Shown here: one piece after another, positions 7,834 to 18,210 of the stretch | Layout of the letters: every line of letters begins with the position of its first letter | Numbering within the stretch: the stretch's first letter is position 1 | NCBI RefSeq assembly: GCF_012910885.1 | Contig: NZ_WTVM01000023.1 | Location: 1-37,791 of the forward strand | Length of the DNA: 37,791 nt | Source of the DNA: Azoarcus taiwanensis | Lineage (GTDB): Bacteria > Pseudomonadota > Gammaproteobacteria > Burkholderiales > Rhodocyclaceae | Direction: 5' to 3' | Notes under the pieces: model-generated | Seen by the model: the letters and a program-made list of their open reading frames with translations, nothing else | Told to the model about the DNA's origin: nothing | Database searches by the model: none | Made by a program: the position numbers and the translations under genes

Positions 7834-9006
7834 TCACTGCTCAAGAAGCCGCCGAATAAGCGGTGCGAGACCGGCGACCAGTTGCTGACCGTCCTCCTGG
7901 GTGAAGATCAGTGGCGGCAGCAGGCGCACCACGCGCTCGGCGGTGACGTTGATGAGAATACCCGCCTCGAGCGCCTGCCGAACCAGTTCGGCGCAAGGAC
8001 GATCGAGCTCGATGCCAATCATCAGACCACGCCCGCGAACATCGACCACGCCAGCAACACCGGAGAGCGCCTCGCGGAAACCGGAGCGAATCGACTCGCC
8101 GACCGCCTCGGCGTTCGCCATCAACTTGTCGTCCTCGATCACCGCCAAAGTTTCCAGCGCCGCCGCGCACGCCAATGGGTTGCCACCGAACGTCGAGCCA
8201 TGGTTGCCCGGGCCGAACAGACCAGCGGCGCGCCCCGAAGTCAGGCAGGCACCGATGGGCACGCCCGAGCCGAGGCCTTTCGCAAGAGTCATCACGTCGG
8301 GCTTGACGCCGGCATGCTGAAACCCGAACCAGCGACCGGTGCGGCCGAGACCGCACTGCACCTCGTCACACATCAGCAGCCAGCCACGCTCGTCACAGAT
8401 GGCACGCAACTCGCGCTGAAACGCGTCGTCGGCAATATTGATGCCGCCTTCGCCCTGGATCATTTCAAGCAGCACTGCCACGACGTTGCCATTATGCTCA
8501 GCAACATTGCGGATGGCCGCGAGATCGCGGTAAGGCACACGCACAAAACCTGACACCAGCGGTTCGAAACCTGCCTGGGTCTTGCGATTTCCGGTAGCCG
8601 ACAGCGTCGCCATGGTCCGGCCGTGGAAGGCGTTCTCCATGACGATGATCGTCGGCTGGTCGACGCCCTTGCTGTGGCCAAACATACGCGCAAGCTTGAT
8701 CGCGGCTTCGTTGGCCTCGCACCCGGAGTTGCAGAAGAAGACCTCGTCCATGCCGGAGAGCTCCGCGAGCCGATCCGAAAGCTCCTCCTGCAGCGGAATG
8801 CGATAGAGATTGGAGGTGTGCAGCACACACGCGGCCTGCTGGGCGATCGCTCGCACCAGGCGCGGATGGTTGTGTCCCAGCGTCGACACGGCAATACCGG
8901 AGAGCGCATCCAGATGTCGTTTGCCGGTCTCATCGAAGATCCATGAGCCTTCGCCATGTGTGAAGGCAACCGGCAGACGAGCATAGGTATTCATGATGTG
9001 CGACAT
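7834..9006 (-). CDS. argD: Acetylornithine aminotransferase
   Basis: A PLP-dependent class III aminotransferase converting N-acetylglutamate semialdehyde to N-acetylornithine; family members often also act in lysine synthesis. The 390-residue protein starts MSHIMNTYARLPVAFTHGEG. It has the PLP phosphate site 'FFCNSGCEANEAAIKLAR', 'CDEVQCGLGRTG', and the catalytic Lys243 in 'MTLAKGLGSGVPIGA'. The start at 9006 is preferred because GGGGA lies 8 bases upstream; MNTYARL at 8994 is an alternative. It heads the argD-argF-argG run. Its leader contains nested inverted repeats (see separate entry). Confidence 0.97.
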   Translation of the reverse strand: MSHIMNTYARLPVAFTHGEGSWIFDETGKRHLDALSGIAVSTLGHNHPRLVRAIAQQAACVLHTSNLYRIPLQEELSDRLAELSGMDEVFFCNSGCEANEAAIKLARMFGHSKGVDQPTIIVMENAFHGRTMATLSATGNRKTQAGFEPLVSGFVRVPYRDLAAIRNVAEHNGNVVAVLLEMIQGEGGINIADDAFQRELRAICDERGWLLMCDEVQCGLGRTGRWFGFQHAGVKPDVMTLAKGLGSGVPIGACLTSGRAAGLFGPGNHGSTFGGNPLACAAALETLAVIEDDKLMANAEAVGESIRSGFREALSGVAGVVDVRGRGLMIGIELDRPCAELVRQALEAGILINVTAERVVRLLPPLIFTQEDGQQLVAGLAPLIRRLLEQ

Positions 9007-9030
9007 GAGCAATCCCCGGGACGCGATGAT

Positions 9031-9090
9031 CCGTAAAACGCGCACGGCGGCTGGAGCCGCCGTGGTTCGAGTAAACGCGTGATTTTACGG
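9031..9090. repeat. Nested inverted repeats in the argD leader
   Basis: An inner perfect 9-bp stem (CACGGCGGC 9043-9051, loop TGGA, GCCGCCGTG 9056-9064) is enclosed by a second inverted repeat. In the outer repeat CCGTAAAACGCG at 9031-9042 faces CGCG-TGA-TTTTACGG at 9076-9090, a match of 12 positions with a 3-base bulge. The structure spans the likely argD promoter and 5' leader, so it is a candidate operator or leader structure for arginine control. Confidence 0.5.
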
Positions 9091-9235
9091 CAAGCCTACC
9101 CCAAAGTACAGGATTGGCGGGGCATCCTGCCCGTGAGGTTGCCCGCCCCGCGCGCTCTATTGCAAATGCGCAACCACGGCGCGCGAGGTCAAATCCACCG
9201 CCAGGAACCCGGCCCAAGGCTTACGGTTATGCACC

Positions 9236-9255
9236 AAGCCGCCGCAAGGCGGCTT
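9236..9255 (+). repeat. GNRA-loop hairpin upstream of DUF3579 promoter
   Basis: AAGCCGCC (9236-9243), loop GCAA, GGCGGCTT (9248-9255) followed by T and C. The stem is strong and the loop is a GNRA tetraloop, but the T-run is too short for a good terminator. It ends two bases before the extended -10 element. Confidence 0.4.
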
Positions 9256-9257
9256 TC

Positions 9258-9266
9258 TGCTAGAAT
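9258..9266 (+). promoter_or_regulatory. Extended -10 promoter for DUF3579 gene
   Basis: TGC-TAGAAT is an extended -10 element (TGn plus five of six matches to TATAAT). It lies 94 bp upstream of the DUF3579 ATG; no good -35 hexamer is seen 16-18 bp upstream, which extended -10 promoters tolerate. The same CTAGAAT word precedes xseA, sodB and the NUDIX gene. Confidence 0.45.
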
Positions 9267-9359
9267 CACGCCCTGTCGAGCATCGCCTTCGCATGCAGCG
9301 ACACAGGAAGAGAAGACGCCCTCGAGTGCGCGAGCCTTATCCCAACATCGGCGCGACCC

Positions 9360-9653
9360 ATGAACCAGGACATCAAGAGCTTCGTCATCGTCGGAGTAAC
9401 CAGTGCCGGCAAAAGGTTCAGGCCCAGCGACTGGGCCGATCGCTTGTGCGGCATCATGTCCGCCTTCGGGTCCGATCACAGAATGAAGTATTCGCCGTTC
9501 GTGCGCCCCGGCAGTAACGAAAAGGGCGACAAGACGGTGTTCGTCAACGCCCGTCTTTACGAAATCGAACCGCTCGCATACAAGTTTCTGCAGAACTTCG
9601 CCGCCGACAACGATTTGCAGCTCGAGATCGTCGAACAGAAGAAGTCGGCCTGA
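9360..9653 (+). CDS. DUF3579 domain-containing protein
   Basis: A 97-residue soluble protein beginning MNQDIKSFVIVGVTSAGKRF. It matches DUF3579, a family found mainly in Betaproteobacteria, with 'FRPSDWADRLCGIMSAFG' and 'LYEIEPLAYKFLQNFAADND' as recognisable blocks. The function is unknown. It lies divergent to argD and convergent to rpsT, with a shared terminator at 9680-9707. The ATG follows an extended -10 promoter by about 90 bp. The 'VGVTSAGK' run is not a P-loop in context. The family call is secure. Confidence 0.87.
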   Translation: MNQDIKSFVIVGVTSAGKRFRPSDWADRLCGIMSAFGSDHRMKYSPFVRPGSNEKGDKTVFVNARLYEIEPLAYKFLQNFAADNDLQLEIVEQKKSA

Positions 9654-9679
9654 GCAAGAAATATTGTCATCGGTGCAAA

Positions 9680-9707
9680 AAAACGGCGACCCGTGGGTCG
9701 CCGTTTT
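9680..9707. terminator. Bidirectional terminator between DUF3579 gene and rpsT
   Basis: A 12-bp stem (AAAACGGCGACC / GGTCGCCGTTTT) with a CGTG loop lies in the 77-bp convergent gap. A-runs on the left and T-runs on the right make it a plausible intrinsic terminator for both the plus-strand DUF3579 gene and the minus-strand rpsT. Confidence 0.88.
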
Positions 9708-9730
9708 CACATCTAGCAGGTCGATCCCGA

Positions 9731-9994
9731 TCAGGACATCGCCTTGATCGCGGCAGACAGGCGGCTCTTGTGGCGAGCAGCCTTGTTCTTGTGGATGATT
9801 TTCTTGTCGGCGATGCTGTCGATCGCGCACATCGATGCTTTGAAGGTCGCCTGAGCGGCTTCCTTGTCGCCAGTGAGTACAGCCTTCTGCACAGCCTTGA
9901 TGGCGGTGCGCAGACGGGAACGCAGGCTGCCGTTGTGAGCACGCGCGACGGATGCTTGGCGGGCGCGCTTGCGGGCTTGTGCCGAATTGGCCAT
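9731..9994 (-). CDS. rpsT: 30S ribosomal protein S20
   Basis: S20 binds 16S rRNA early in assembly of the small subunit. The 87-residue basic protein starts [20 protein letters not shown] and shows the typical '[17 protein letters not shown]' and '[20 protein letters not shown]' blocks. The ATG at 9994 gives the family's normal length; a longer in-frame start would extend through its promoter. A strong -35/-10 pair lies at 10032-10060, and the shared terminator follows 23 bp after the stop. It is divergent to murJ, an arrangement common in Betaproteobacteria. Confidence 0.97.
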   Translation of the reverse strand: MANSAQARKRARQASVARAHNGSLRSRLRTAIKAVQKAVLTGDKEAAQATFKASMCAIDSIADKKIIHKNKAARHKSRLSAAIKAMS

Positions 9995-10031
9995 AAATGT
10001 GATTCCGTTGGTTGGTTCTGTAAAACGCGGC

Positions 10032-10060
10032 AGTATACGGGCGAAGCTCGCGAAATGCAA
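10032..10060 (-). promoter_or_regulatory. Sigma-70 promoter of rpsT
   Basis: Read on the minus strand: TTGCAT (10060-10055), a 17-bp spacer, then TATACT (10037-10032). Both hexamers are close to consensus with ideal spacing. This predicts a transcript start near 10025 and a leader of about 30 bases before the rpsT ATG. Confidence 0.8.
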
Positions 10061-10161
10061 GGAGGACTTGCGGGCTGTCTTTGCTTCGCCCGGCATGACG
10101 TATCATCCTCGCTTTGCGCCGAGGCGCGCCACCCAATCCCCGCCATTCCGACACCCGACCG

Positions 10162-11700
10162 ATGAACTTGTTGCGCGCCCTCGTCACCGTCAGCGGCCTG
10201 ACCCTCGTGTCGCGCATTCTCGGCTTCGTGCGCGACTTCGTTATCGCTCGCAGCTTCGGCGCCGGCATGGCGACCGACGCTTTCTTCGTCGCCTTCCGCC
10301 TGCCCAACCTGTTGCGTCGCATGTTTGCCGAAGGCGCGTTCTCGCAGGCCTTCGTGCCCATCCTCGCGGAGTTCAAGAACCGCAACGGCGAAGCCGAGGC
10401 GCAGCAGTTGATCAACCGGGTCGCGACTCTGCTTGGCCTGGGCGTCGCCGCGATCTCGGTGCTTGGTGTCATTGCGGCACCGGTGATCATCTATATCTCG
10501 GCACCCGGCTTCGCCGCCGAGGCGGACAAGTTCGCGCTCACCGTCGAGCTGACCCGGATCACCTTCCCTTATATCTTCTTCATGTCGCTGATGGCGCTGG
10601 CCGCCGGGGTGCTGAACACCTGGAGCCGCTTCGCGATCCCTGCCTTCACCCCGACGCTGCTGAACGTCTCCTTCATCGTGATGGCCTTGTTCGCGGCGCC
10701 TTGGTTCGACCCGCCGGTACTGGCTCTGGCCTGGGCGGTATTCATCGGCGGCATCCTGCAGCTCGGGTTGCAGTGGGCGGCGCTCGCGCGCCTCGGGCTT
10801 CTCCCCCGCTTCGACTTCAGCCCGTCAGACCCAGGTGTTCGCCGGGTGCTGACCCTGATGCTGCCGGCAATGCTCGGCGTGTCGGTGGCGCAGATCTCGT
10901 TGGTGATCAACACCATTTTCGCCTCCTTCCTGACCGACGGCAGCGTCTCCTGGCTGTATTACGCAGACCGTCTGATGGAGTTCCCCGCCGGCTTGCTCGG
11001 GGTCGCGCTGGGCACGATCCTGCTGCCCAGTCTTTCCAAGCTGCACGCTGACGACAATCCCCGGGCCTTTTCCGAGCTGCTCGACTGGGGTCTTCGTCTG
11101 ACGCTGATGCTCACGCTGCCGGCTGCGCTCGCCCTCGCGGTCATCGCAGTACCGCTCATCTCGACGCTTTTCCAGCACGGCGCCTTCACTGCCGAAGATG
11201 TGCTTCAGACCCGTCTCGCGCTGGCAGCCTACAGCGTCGGTCTGACCGGCCTGATCATGGTGAAGATCCTCGCACCCGGCTTCTATGCCCGGCAGGACAT
11301 CCGCACCCCGGTCAAATTCGCAATCGTCACCCTTGTCGCCACCCAGTTGATGAACCTTGCCTTCATCGTGCCCTTGAAGCATGCGGGCCTGGCCTTGTCC
11401 ATCGGACTCGCGTCGCTGCTCAACGCCTGGCTGCTGTTCAACGGACTGCGCAAGCGCGGCGTCTATCGTCCACAACCGGGATGGCATGGATTCAGCTGGA
11501 AGATCCTGGTGGCCCTCACGGTGCTCGTAGCTACGCTGTGGTTCGGCATGGGCGACGAATCCGCCTGGCTGGAGGCCAGTGCGCTGACACGGGTACTGCA
11601 CCTGTCGGCATTGGTCTTGGGCGGGATGGTCGCCTATTTCGCAACGCTGTTCGCACTCGGCTTCAGACCTCGAGACTTCCGCAAGCGTGGCGCCGAGTAG
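10162..11700 (+). CDS. murJ: Lipid II flippase MurJ
   Basis: MurJ (MviN) flips lipid II across the inner membrane during peptidoglycan synthesis. The 512-residue protein starts [20 protein letters not shown]. It has the signature '[15 protein letters not shown]', '[20 protein letters not shown]' and '[12 protein letters not shown]', followed by about 14 hydrophobic helices to the C-terminus. A longer in-frame start (10114) would add 16 residues not seen in the family. It is divergent from rpsT and ends before an intrinsic terminator at 11732-11766. Confidence 0.96.
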   Translation: MNLLRALVTVSGLTLVSRILGFVRDFVIARSFGAGMATDAFFVAFRLPNLLRRMFAEGAFSQAFVPILAEFKNRNGEAEAQQLINRVATLLGLGVAAISVLGVIAAPVIIYISAPGFAAEADKFALTVELTRITFPYIFFMSLMALAAGVLNTWSRFAIPAFTPTLLNVSFIVMALFAAPWFDPPVLALAWAVFIGGILQLGLQWAALARLGLLPRFDFSPSDPGVRRVLTLMLPAMLGVSVAQISLVINTIFASFLTDGSVSWLYYADRLMEFPAGLLGVALGTILLPSLSKLHADDNPRAFSELLDWGLRLTLMLTLPAALALAVIAVPLISTLFQHGAFTAEDVLQTRLALAAYSVGLTGLIMVKILAPGFYARQDIRTPVKFAIVTLVATQLMNLAFIVPLKHAGLALSIGLASLLNAWLLFNGLRKRGVYRPQPGWHGFSWKILVALTVLVATLWFGMGDESAWLEASALTRVLHLSALVLGGMVAYFATLFALGFRPRDFRKRGAE

Positions 11701-11731
11701 GAGAATCGCCACTGCGCGGAGATTTCCCCTC

Positions 11732-11766
11732 AAAGGGCCGACAAGACTTCGGCGCGGCCCTTTTTG
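11732..11766 (+). terminator. Intrinsic terminator of murJ
   Basis: AAAGGGCC (11732-11739) pairs with GGCCCTTT (11756-11763), and the T-run continues to 11765. It lies 31 bp after the murJ stop codon. Confidence 0.8.
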
Positions 11767-11780
11767 TGTTTAATGAGAAA

Positions 11781-11824
11781 CGGGGGACGAAGCGGTCAGT
11801 CATGACTGGCCGCTTCGTCCCCCG
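11781..11824. repeat. 44-bp near-perfect palindrome between murJ and adk
   Basis: Two 22-base arms meet with no spacer at TCA|TGA (11802/11803). The arms run C-GGGGG-ACGAAGCGG... outward to ...CCGCTTCGT-CCCCC-G. Only one position (11796 against 11809) fails Watson-Crick pairing, and it can form G-U in the plus-strand RNA. It lies 15 bp after the murJ terminator and 26 bp after the adk stop on the other strand. It may act as the adk terminator or an mRNA 3'-end stabiliser, though the following minus-strand T-run (GTTTCTC) is poor. Confidence 0.7.
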
Positions 11825-11850
11825 GATTTGAACAGAGGCTGGACGCGAGC

Positions 11851-13338
<1,488 letters not shown>

Positions 13339-13342
<4 letters not shown>

Positions 13343-13530
13343 TTGCGCAGCGCCTCGACTTCCTCGGCACTCATGCGCCGGGCCTCGTCTTCCAGCATGA
13401 CCGGAATGCCGTCACGGATCGGGAAAGCGAGTCTGTCGGCTTTGCACACGAGCTCCTGCTCGCCCTTGAGATAGTCGAGCGGCCCCTTGCAGATTGGGCA
13501 GACCAGAATTTCAAGCAGCCTCGCGTCCAT
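13339..13530 (-). CDS. Trm112/YcaR-family protein
   Basis: A 63-residue protein, [20 protein letters not shown]..., of the UPF0434/Trm112 family. The zinc-knuckle pair 'CPIC' is present, but the downstream pair is reduced to a single Cys in 'LVCKAD'. Bacterial members sit almost invariably between lpxK and kdsB, as here. Eukaryotic Trm112 activates methyltransferases, but the bacterial role is not settled. It overlaps lpxK by 20 bp and kdsB by 4 bp, so expression is tightly coupled. Confidence 0.9.
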
Positions 13531-14518
13531 GTTTCAGTTTCTCCAGAATTCGTTCGGTGGCACCCGCTTCGATCTCGGCGGAAACCGGTAGGACCCATGT
13601 ATCCGAGAGTCCAAAGGGCTCGCATTTTACCGCATCCTTCGCTGTCAGGATTTTGGGCTCGGCACCGGCGACCGCAAAATCCTCGGGCACGAAGCGATGA
13701 TGGTCAGGAAAAGCATGAGGCACAACCTCCAGCCCTGCGCGCTGCAGTTGTGCGAAGAACCGGGACGGACGGCCAATCCCGGCAAAGGCGTGCACCCGGC
13801 AACCACGCATGGCCTCAAGCGGCTTGGCGCCCCCAGCGCCTCCAAGCGGGACCAGGGTGTCACCGACGAGCCGCATGCGCTTCACCGGCACCGCACCGCA
13901 GCGTCGCGCGAGGTGTGCGTCCAGCTCGCCATGGACTATGAGTAAATCCGCTGTCGCCAGACGCGACACCGGCTCGCGAAGCGGGCCGGACGGCAGCAGA
14001 AGGCGGTTGCCAAGCGTCTCCTTATCGACGACGACGATCTCGACGTCGCGATGCATTCGGTAGTGCTGCAAACCGTCGTCACTGACGATCACGTCACAGC
14101 CAGCACTAACCAGGAGCGCGGCGGCGGCAGGTCTATCGGCACCGACCGCAACCGGACACCCGCATGTACGTGCCAACAGCAGGGGCTCGTCACCTACCTC
14201 GCCAGGCGTCGAATCCGGGCCGACTTTCCGCACCCCCTTTGCGGCACTGCCATAACCACGGCTGACGATACCCGGCTTGTATCCCGCATCGCGCAATTGG
14301 ACGACCAGCCACTGCACAAGCGGCGTCTTGCCGCTGCCGCCGACCGCAATGTTGCCGACGACGATGACCGGAACCGGCAGTCTGACCCGCGCGAGCGCTC
14401 CCAGGCGAAACAGCGCACGCCTCATTGCGGCGACGCCTGCAAATACTGCTGTCAGGGGTAACAAGGCAAGCGCCGCAGGTGAGCGCGACCGCCAGAAGCG
14501 TGGCGCTTCTCCCAGCAT
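13511..14518 (-). CDS. lpxK: Tetraacyldisaccharide 4'-kinase
   Basis: LpxK phosphorylates the lipid A disaccharide precursor at the 4' position on the inner membrane's cytosolic face. The 335-residue protein has an N-terminal membrane-anchoring helix (about residues 14-32), the P-loop '[15 protein letters not shown]' and '[12 protein letters not shown]'. The conserved '[20 protein letters not shown]' block and '[11 protein letters not shown]' follow. Length and motifs are normal. It starts 3 bp after exbD and overlaps trm112 by 20 bp. Confidence 0.97.
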   Translation of the reverse strand: MLGEAPRFWRSRSPAALALLPLTAVFAGVAAMRRALFRLGALARVRLPVPVIVVGNIAVGGSGKTPLVQWLVVQLRDAGYKPGIVSRGYGSAAKGVRKVGPDSTPGEVGDEPLLLARTCGCPVAVGADRPAAAALLVSAGCDVIVSDDGLQHYRMHRDVEIVVVDKETLGNRLLLPSGPLREPVSRLATADLLIVHGELDAHLARRCGAVPVKRMRLVGDTLVPLGGAGGAKPLEAMRGCRVHAFAGIGRPSRFFAQLQRAGLEVVPHAFPDHHRFVPEDFAVAGAEPKILTAKDAVKCEPFGLSDTWVLPVSAEIEAGATERILEKLKHGREAA

Positions 14519-14521
14519 GGA

Positions 14522-14947
14522 TCAGCTGTCGGGCGCCTGGATGGCGAAGGTGATGTTTGGGAGTCCGGCCCGTTGCGCCGCCTGCATGACGTCGATCACG
14601 CTTTGATGGGCGGCCCTGGCATCGGCATTGATGACGATGACCGGCGCACCGCTCGCCTCGGGCCTCACCGCCCTGCCGAGTGCCACTGCGATCTCATCGA
14701 TGTTTGCCGAGCCAACCGGGCGCCCTTCGATGATGACCTCGCCGGCTGCGGTCACCGCCACCGTAATCTCATTGGGCAGCGCTTCGGTCGCCTCCGCGTC
14801 CGCGGTCGGCAAATTGATCTCCAGACCAGAGACCTTCGAGAAGGTCGTGGTCAGCATCAGGAAAATGATGATGACCAGCACCACATCGATCAAGGGAATC
14901 AGATTGACCTCGGGGGGCTCCTGGCGGCTGCCTCGCTGAAAATTCAT
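14522..14947 (-). CDS. exbD: ExbD/TolR-family biopolymer transport protein
   Basis: The protein couples the proton motive force to TonB-dependent uptake (ExbD) or envelope maintenance (TolR). The 141-residue protein has a short cytoplasmic N-terminus, one membrane helix 'NLIPLIDVVLVIIIFLMLTT' with the proton-carrying Asp21, and a periplasmic domain. No tolA/tolB/pal follow, and its place before lpxK fits the ExbD-like copy found in this conserved block. It is 9 bp after exbB. Confidence 0.93.
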   Translation of the reverse strand: MNFQRGSRQEPPEVNLIPLIDVVLVIIIFLMLTTTFSKVSGLEINLPTADAEATEALPNEITVAVTAAGEVIIEGRPVGSANIDEIAVALGRAVRPEASGAPVIVINADARAAHQSVIDVMQAAQRAGLPNITFAIQAPDS

Positions 14948-14956
14948 GTGACCCCG

Positions 14957-15565
14957 TCAGGCCTTGCGTTCGCCATGGACCACCTCGACGAGCTTGATCG
15001 CCTGTTGCTCCATGTCAATGACGAAACTGTCGACCAACGCCCGAAAATGGCGCCAGAAGATCGTCGCTGGAATTGCGATGATGAGGCCGAGCCCCGTGGT
15101 GTTCAGGGCGATCGATATGCCCTGTGCGAGCTGCTGGGGATTCGCCCCGGTGACACCTTGCGACGCGAAGATATCGATCATGCCGATGATGGTTCCGAAC
15201 AGGCCCAGCAAGGGGCTGATCGCGGCAATCGTGCCGAGGGTGGTCAGATAGCGCTCGAGTTCATGTGCGACCGCGCGGCCGGTTTCTTCGATTGCCTCCT
15301 TCATGATCTCGCGCGAACTGCTGACGTTGCGCAATCCGGCAGCCAGCACGCGACCCAGCGGCGAGTGCTGCGCCACCTGTTCGGCCATCTGTCCGCTGAC
15401 GCCATACTGACGCAGATCGGCCAGCACGTCGTCAACCAGTTGGGGCGGCACTATCTTGCTGCGACGCAGTGTGATTGACCGCTCGATGATCAGCGCAACG
15501 GCAATGACCGAGGCGAGGAGCAGAGGCCAGATCGGCCAACCAGATGCTTCAATGATCGCGAACAC
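14957..15565 (-). CDS. exbB: MotA/TolQ/ExbB-family proton channel protein
   Basis: Partner of ExbD in an inner-membrane proton-driven complex. The 202-residue protein has three membrane segments: an N-terminal one at about residues 9-28, then 'LTTLGTIAAISPLLGLFGTI' with the channel signature, and 'GISIALNTTGLGLIIAIPA'. The start is GTG at 15565, with GGGGAG 9 bases upstream. It is the first gene of the exbBD-lpxK-trm112-kdsB-adk run. The substrate cannot be told because no tonB is adjacent. Confidence 0.93.
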   Translation of the reverse strand: MFAIIEASGWPIWPLLLASVIAVALIIERSITLRRSKIVPPQLVDDVLADLRQYGVSGQMAEQVAQHSPLGRVLAAGLRNVSSSREIMKEAIEETGRAVAHELERYLTTLGTIAAISPLLGLFGTIIGMIDIFASQGVTGANPQQLAQGISIALNTTGLGLIIAIPATIFWRHFRALVDSFVIDMEQQAIKLVEVVHGERKA

Positions 15566-15680
15566 GCGCGCGCACTCCCCTTGGATAAAGCCGAAACTCT
15601 AGCGCCCGCGCGTCATGAGAGCAAGCCGTATGCATTCTCCATGCCAAGTCGCGTGCGAGGAATCGCGCGCACTTGGCCAC

Positions 15681-17684
15681 TCACACCGGTATCGCCGAAC
15701 GGCGAGCCATGAACCAGTTGAGCGTAAGCAACGCGACGATGGTTGCAAGCCCTGCGACTTCAATCACGGGATCCGGCCAGAAGATGCCAACCGTGGCCGG
15801 GATCATCAGCAGACGCGAGACCAGGCCCATGGGTCCGAAGAGGTAACCCTCCAGCGCCGCGGCAAAGCCTGCGAGCGCACAGATCGCGATAAGTACGTTC
15901 CACGCGATGATATGCGTCGGGCCGCCCATGATCAATTCCGGATTGAAGACCATGAACAGTGGGATCAGATACAGGCCCTTTGCGAACTTCCATGCCTGGA
16001 AGCTGGTTTCCATCGGTTTCGCCCCGGCTATCGCCGCCCCCGCGAAGCCCGCGAGGGCGACCGGAGGCGTCACGTTGGAGTCCTGTGAATACCAGAACAC
16101 CACCAGATGCGCGATCAGCAACGGAATGCCGAATTCGGCGGTGAGCGCCGGCCCCACGAGCACGATCAGCACGATGTAGGCCGCCGTCACCGGCAACCCC
16201 ATGCCGAGAATCAGGCTGGCGATGATGACCAGGAACAGCGCGAGCACGAGGTTGCCGCCCGACAGCGCAATCATCATCGACGAGAACTTGAGACCGAGAC
16301 CGGTGAGGCCGACGACACCGACTATGATGCCGGCTACGGCACACGCCATGCTCACCGGCACTGCGTTGCGTGCGCCCAGCGCGAGCCCTTGTACCAGCAG
16401 GCGAAAACCCGCCAGCACCATGTCCCTGATCTTGACCCAGTCGACTGGATGCCCCTGGCGAGGACCAATGATGAAGAACCACACCAGGTAGCGCAGTACC
16501 GCCACCACGACCACCGACACCACCGCATAGAAGCCGACGCGCATTGGCGACATGTTCATCACCAACAGGTAGACCAGCACCACCAGTGGCAGCAGGAAGT
16601 GCCAGCCTTCACGCATGACCTCGCGCATCGACGGCAGCTCTGAAGCTGCCATACCTTTCATGCCCTGTTTGATCGCGATGATATGCACGAAAAGGTACAC
16701 CGTTCCGAAATACAGCAGGGCCGGAATGATGCTGACCTTGACGATCTCGAGATACGGCACCCGCGTGTACTCGGCGATCAGGAACGCGCCGGCCCCCATC
16801 AGGGGCGGCATGATCTGTCCGCCGGTACTCGCCGCAGCTTCCACCCCACCGGCCTGTGCCGGTCGATAGCCGAGCCGTTTCATCAACGGAATCGTGAATG
16901 CGCCGGTCGTCACCACATTGGCGATCGCACTTCCCGAGATCGACCCCATGCCCGCGGAGGCTATCACCGCTGCCTTGGCCGGTCCGCCCCGTTGGCGACC
17001 GGTCGCTGCGTAGGCCAGGTCAATGAAGAACTTGCCCGCGCCGGTCACTTCGAGGAAAGCGCCGAACAATACGAACACGAAGATGAAGGTCGCCGCCACC
17101 CCAAGCGGCAGACCGAAGAGCCCCTCCTGCCCGAGATAGAGCTGGCCGACGATGCGCTCAAGCGTGAAGCCCCGGTGCGCGAGAATGCCTGGCATGTACT
17201 CGCCGAGCCAGGGCAAGGCGCCACGCGGCCCCGCCATGGCATAAAGAATGAACACCACCCCGATGATCGTCAGGCCGAACCCGACCGCACGTCGGCTCGC
17301 CTCCAGCACGGTCACGATCGCGATGCACCCGACGATGATGTCGGTCTGGTTCCAGAAGCCGGCGCGAGCAATGATGGCGTCGAGGTTGAACGACAGATAG
17401 AAACCAGTGAGCACCGCACCAGCAAAGAATGCGGTGTCGATGATGCCACCCACAATACCGCGCTTGCGCCCGCTGCCGAAAACCGGAAACAGCAAGAAGG
17501 CGAGCATCATGATCAGCGCGAGGTGGATACTGCGCTGGTAGAACAGGCCGAGCTGCTGAATGCCTGCTGAATACAGCTGGAACAACGACAAGCCCACGGC
17601 CACAATCGTGATGAGCCAGAGGATGGTGCGCGGTTGGAAACCGCTTGGATCGTCGGGCAGAAGTGCCTTGGGCTGTTCGCTCAT
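15681..17684 (-). CDS. TRAP transporter permease, fused DctQ-DctM (TAXI type)
   Basis: A 667-residue membrane protein in which the small (4-TM DctQ-like) and large (12-TM DctM-like) TRAP permease subunits are fused, the form that partners TAXI binding proteins. It uses an ion gradient to import an organic acid. Helices run through almost the whole length, with DctM text such as 'GMGSISGSAIANVVTTGAF', 'EAAASTGGQIMPPLMGAGAF' and 'LILGMGLPVTAAYIVL'. The start MSEQPKALLPDD is chosen because a longer start would overlap the upstream DUF1850 gene. The substrate is unknown. Confidence 0.95.
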   Translation of the reverse strand: MSEQPKALLPDDPSGFQPRTILWLITIVAVGLSLFQLYSAGIQQLGLFYQRSIHLALIMMLAFLLFPVFGSGRKRGIVGGIIDTAFFAGAVLTGFYLSFNLDAIIARAGFWNQTDIIVGCIAIVTVLEASRRAVGFGLTIIGVVFILYAMAGPRGALPWLGEYMPGILAHRGFTLERIVGQLYLGQEGLFGLPLGVAATFIFVFVLFGAFLEVTGAGKFFIDLAYAATGRQRGGPAKAAVIASAGMGSISGSAIANVVTTGAFTIPLMKRLGYRPAQAGGVEAAASTGGQIMPPLMGAGAFLIAEYTRVPYLEIVKVSIIPALLYFGTVYLFVHIIAIKQGMKGMAASELPSMREVMREGWHFLLPLVVLVYLLVMNMSPMRVGFYAVVSVVVVAVLRYLVWFFIIGPRQGHPVDWVKIRDMVLAGFRLLVQGLALGARNAVPVSMACAVAGIIVGVVGLTGLGLKFSSMMIALSGGNLVLALFLVIIASLILGMGLPVTAAYIVLIVLVGPALTAEFGIPLLIAHLVVFWYSQDSNVTPPVALAGFAGAAIAGAKPMETSFQAWKFAKGLYLIPLFMVFNPELIMGGPTHIIAWNVLIAICALAGFAAALEGYLFGPMGLVSRLLMIPATVGIFWPDPVIEVAGLATIVALLTLNWFMARRSAIPV

Positions 17685-17703
17685 GAGAAGGTCAGACAGG
17701 TTT

Positions 17704-18198
17704 TCAGTTGGCGGTCGCCTGAACGACGACCTGGATGCCGACCCGCTCACCGGCGGCACGTTCACTCAAAGAAATAATCTGATCGCCGATCTTGATGCGG
17801 TGATCGACGGTGCGGGCGCCGACACGCAATATCAGGCGGTTGTCCGGCAGCTTCTCATCGATGCAGTCGATGAGGTACCCCCCCTCATCGGCGACACGCA
17901 TCTGCCCTCGACCCTGGAAATGCCCCAGCCCAGCGGCGAAATCCGGCTGATGACTACTCTGAAGCCTGAGGTGCGGCGACTGCCACACAAAACAGTCACG
18001 TACCGTGAAGCCTGCGACCGAGTGATTCCACAGCAGGCACCAGGACTGCCCCTCCTCGAGGGGCAGTTCGACCATTTTCGCGCCATCGGAAGCGGAGACC
18101 GCAAGGACTGCCTGTGCTGCCGCGTTCGGCGTCGCGACCGCACAGGCGAGCACCAGCGGCAGACATCGCCGCCAGGCGCCCAAGGGAGGCCGACTCAC
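17704..18198 (-). CDS. DUF1850 protein of the TAXI-TRAP locus
   Basis: A 164-residue protein with an N-terminal signal peptide (residues 1-28, ending 'NAAAQA') and a DUF1850 domain ('WCLLWNHSVAGFTVRDCFVW', 'HFQGRGQMRVADEGGYL'). DUF1850 genes are common companions of TAXI-TRAP binding proteins and fused permeases; their role is unknown but presumably accessory to periplasmic capture. The start is a GTG 12 bp after the binding-protein stop, and the ribosome-binding site is weak. It precedes the permease by 19 bp. Confidence 0.85.
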   Translation of the reverse strand: MSRPPLGAWRRCLPLVLACAVATPNAAAQAVLAVSASDGAKMVELPLEEGQSWCLLWNHSVAGFTVRDCFVWQSPHLRLQSSHQPDFAAGLGHFQGRGQMRVADEGGYLIDCIDEKLPDNRLILRVGARTVDHRIKIGDQIISLSERAAGERVGIQVVVQATAN

Positions 18199-18210
18199 CG
18201 TCGGACAGCG

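Larger units (their letters stand above)
9007..9359. other. Divergent intergenic region argD / DUF3579 gene
   Basis: These 353 bp have no convincing gene. They hold the nested inverted repeat in the argD leader (9031-9090) and an AAGCCGCC-GCAA-GGCGGCTT hairpin at 9236-9255 on the plus side. An extended -10 box, TGCTAGAAT at 9258-9266, also lies here and probably drives the DUF3579 gene. On the minus strand TAAAAT (9082-9087) could be the argD -10, but no good -35 is visible. Confidence 0.5.

Noticed and set aside
9189-10490. 433-residue minus-strand frame across DUF3579, rpsT and murJ
   Set aside because: It crosses three real genes, a terminator and a promoter; composition is typical of a non-coding frame.
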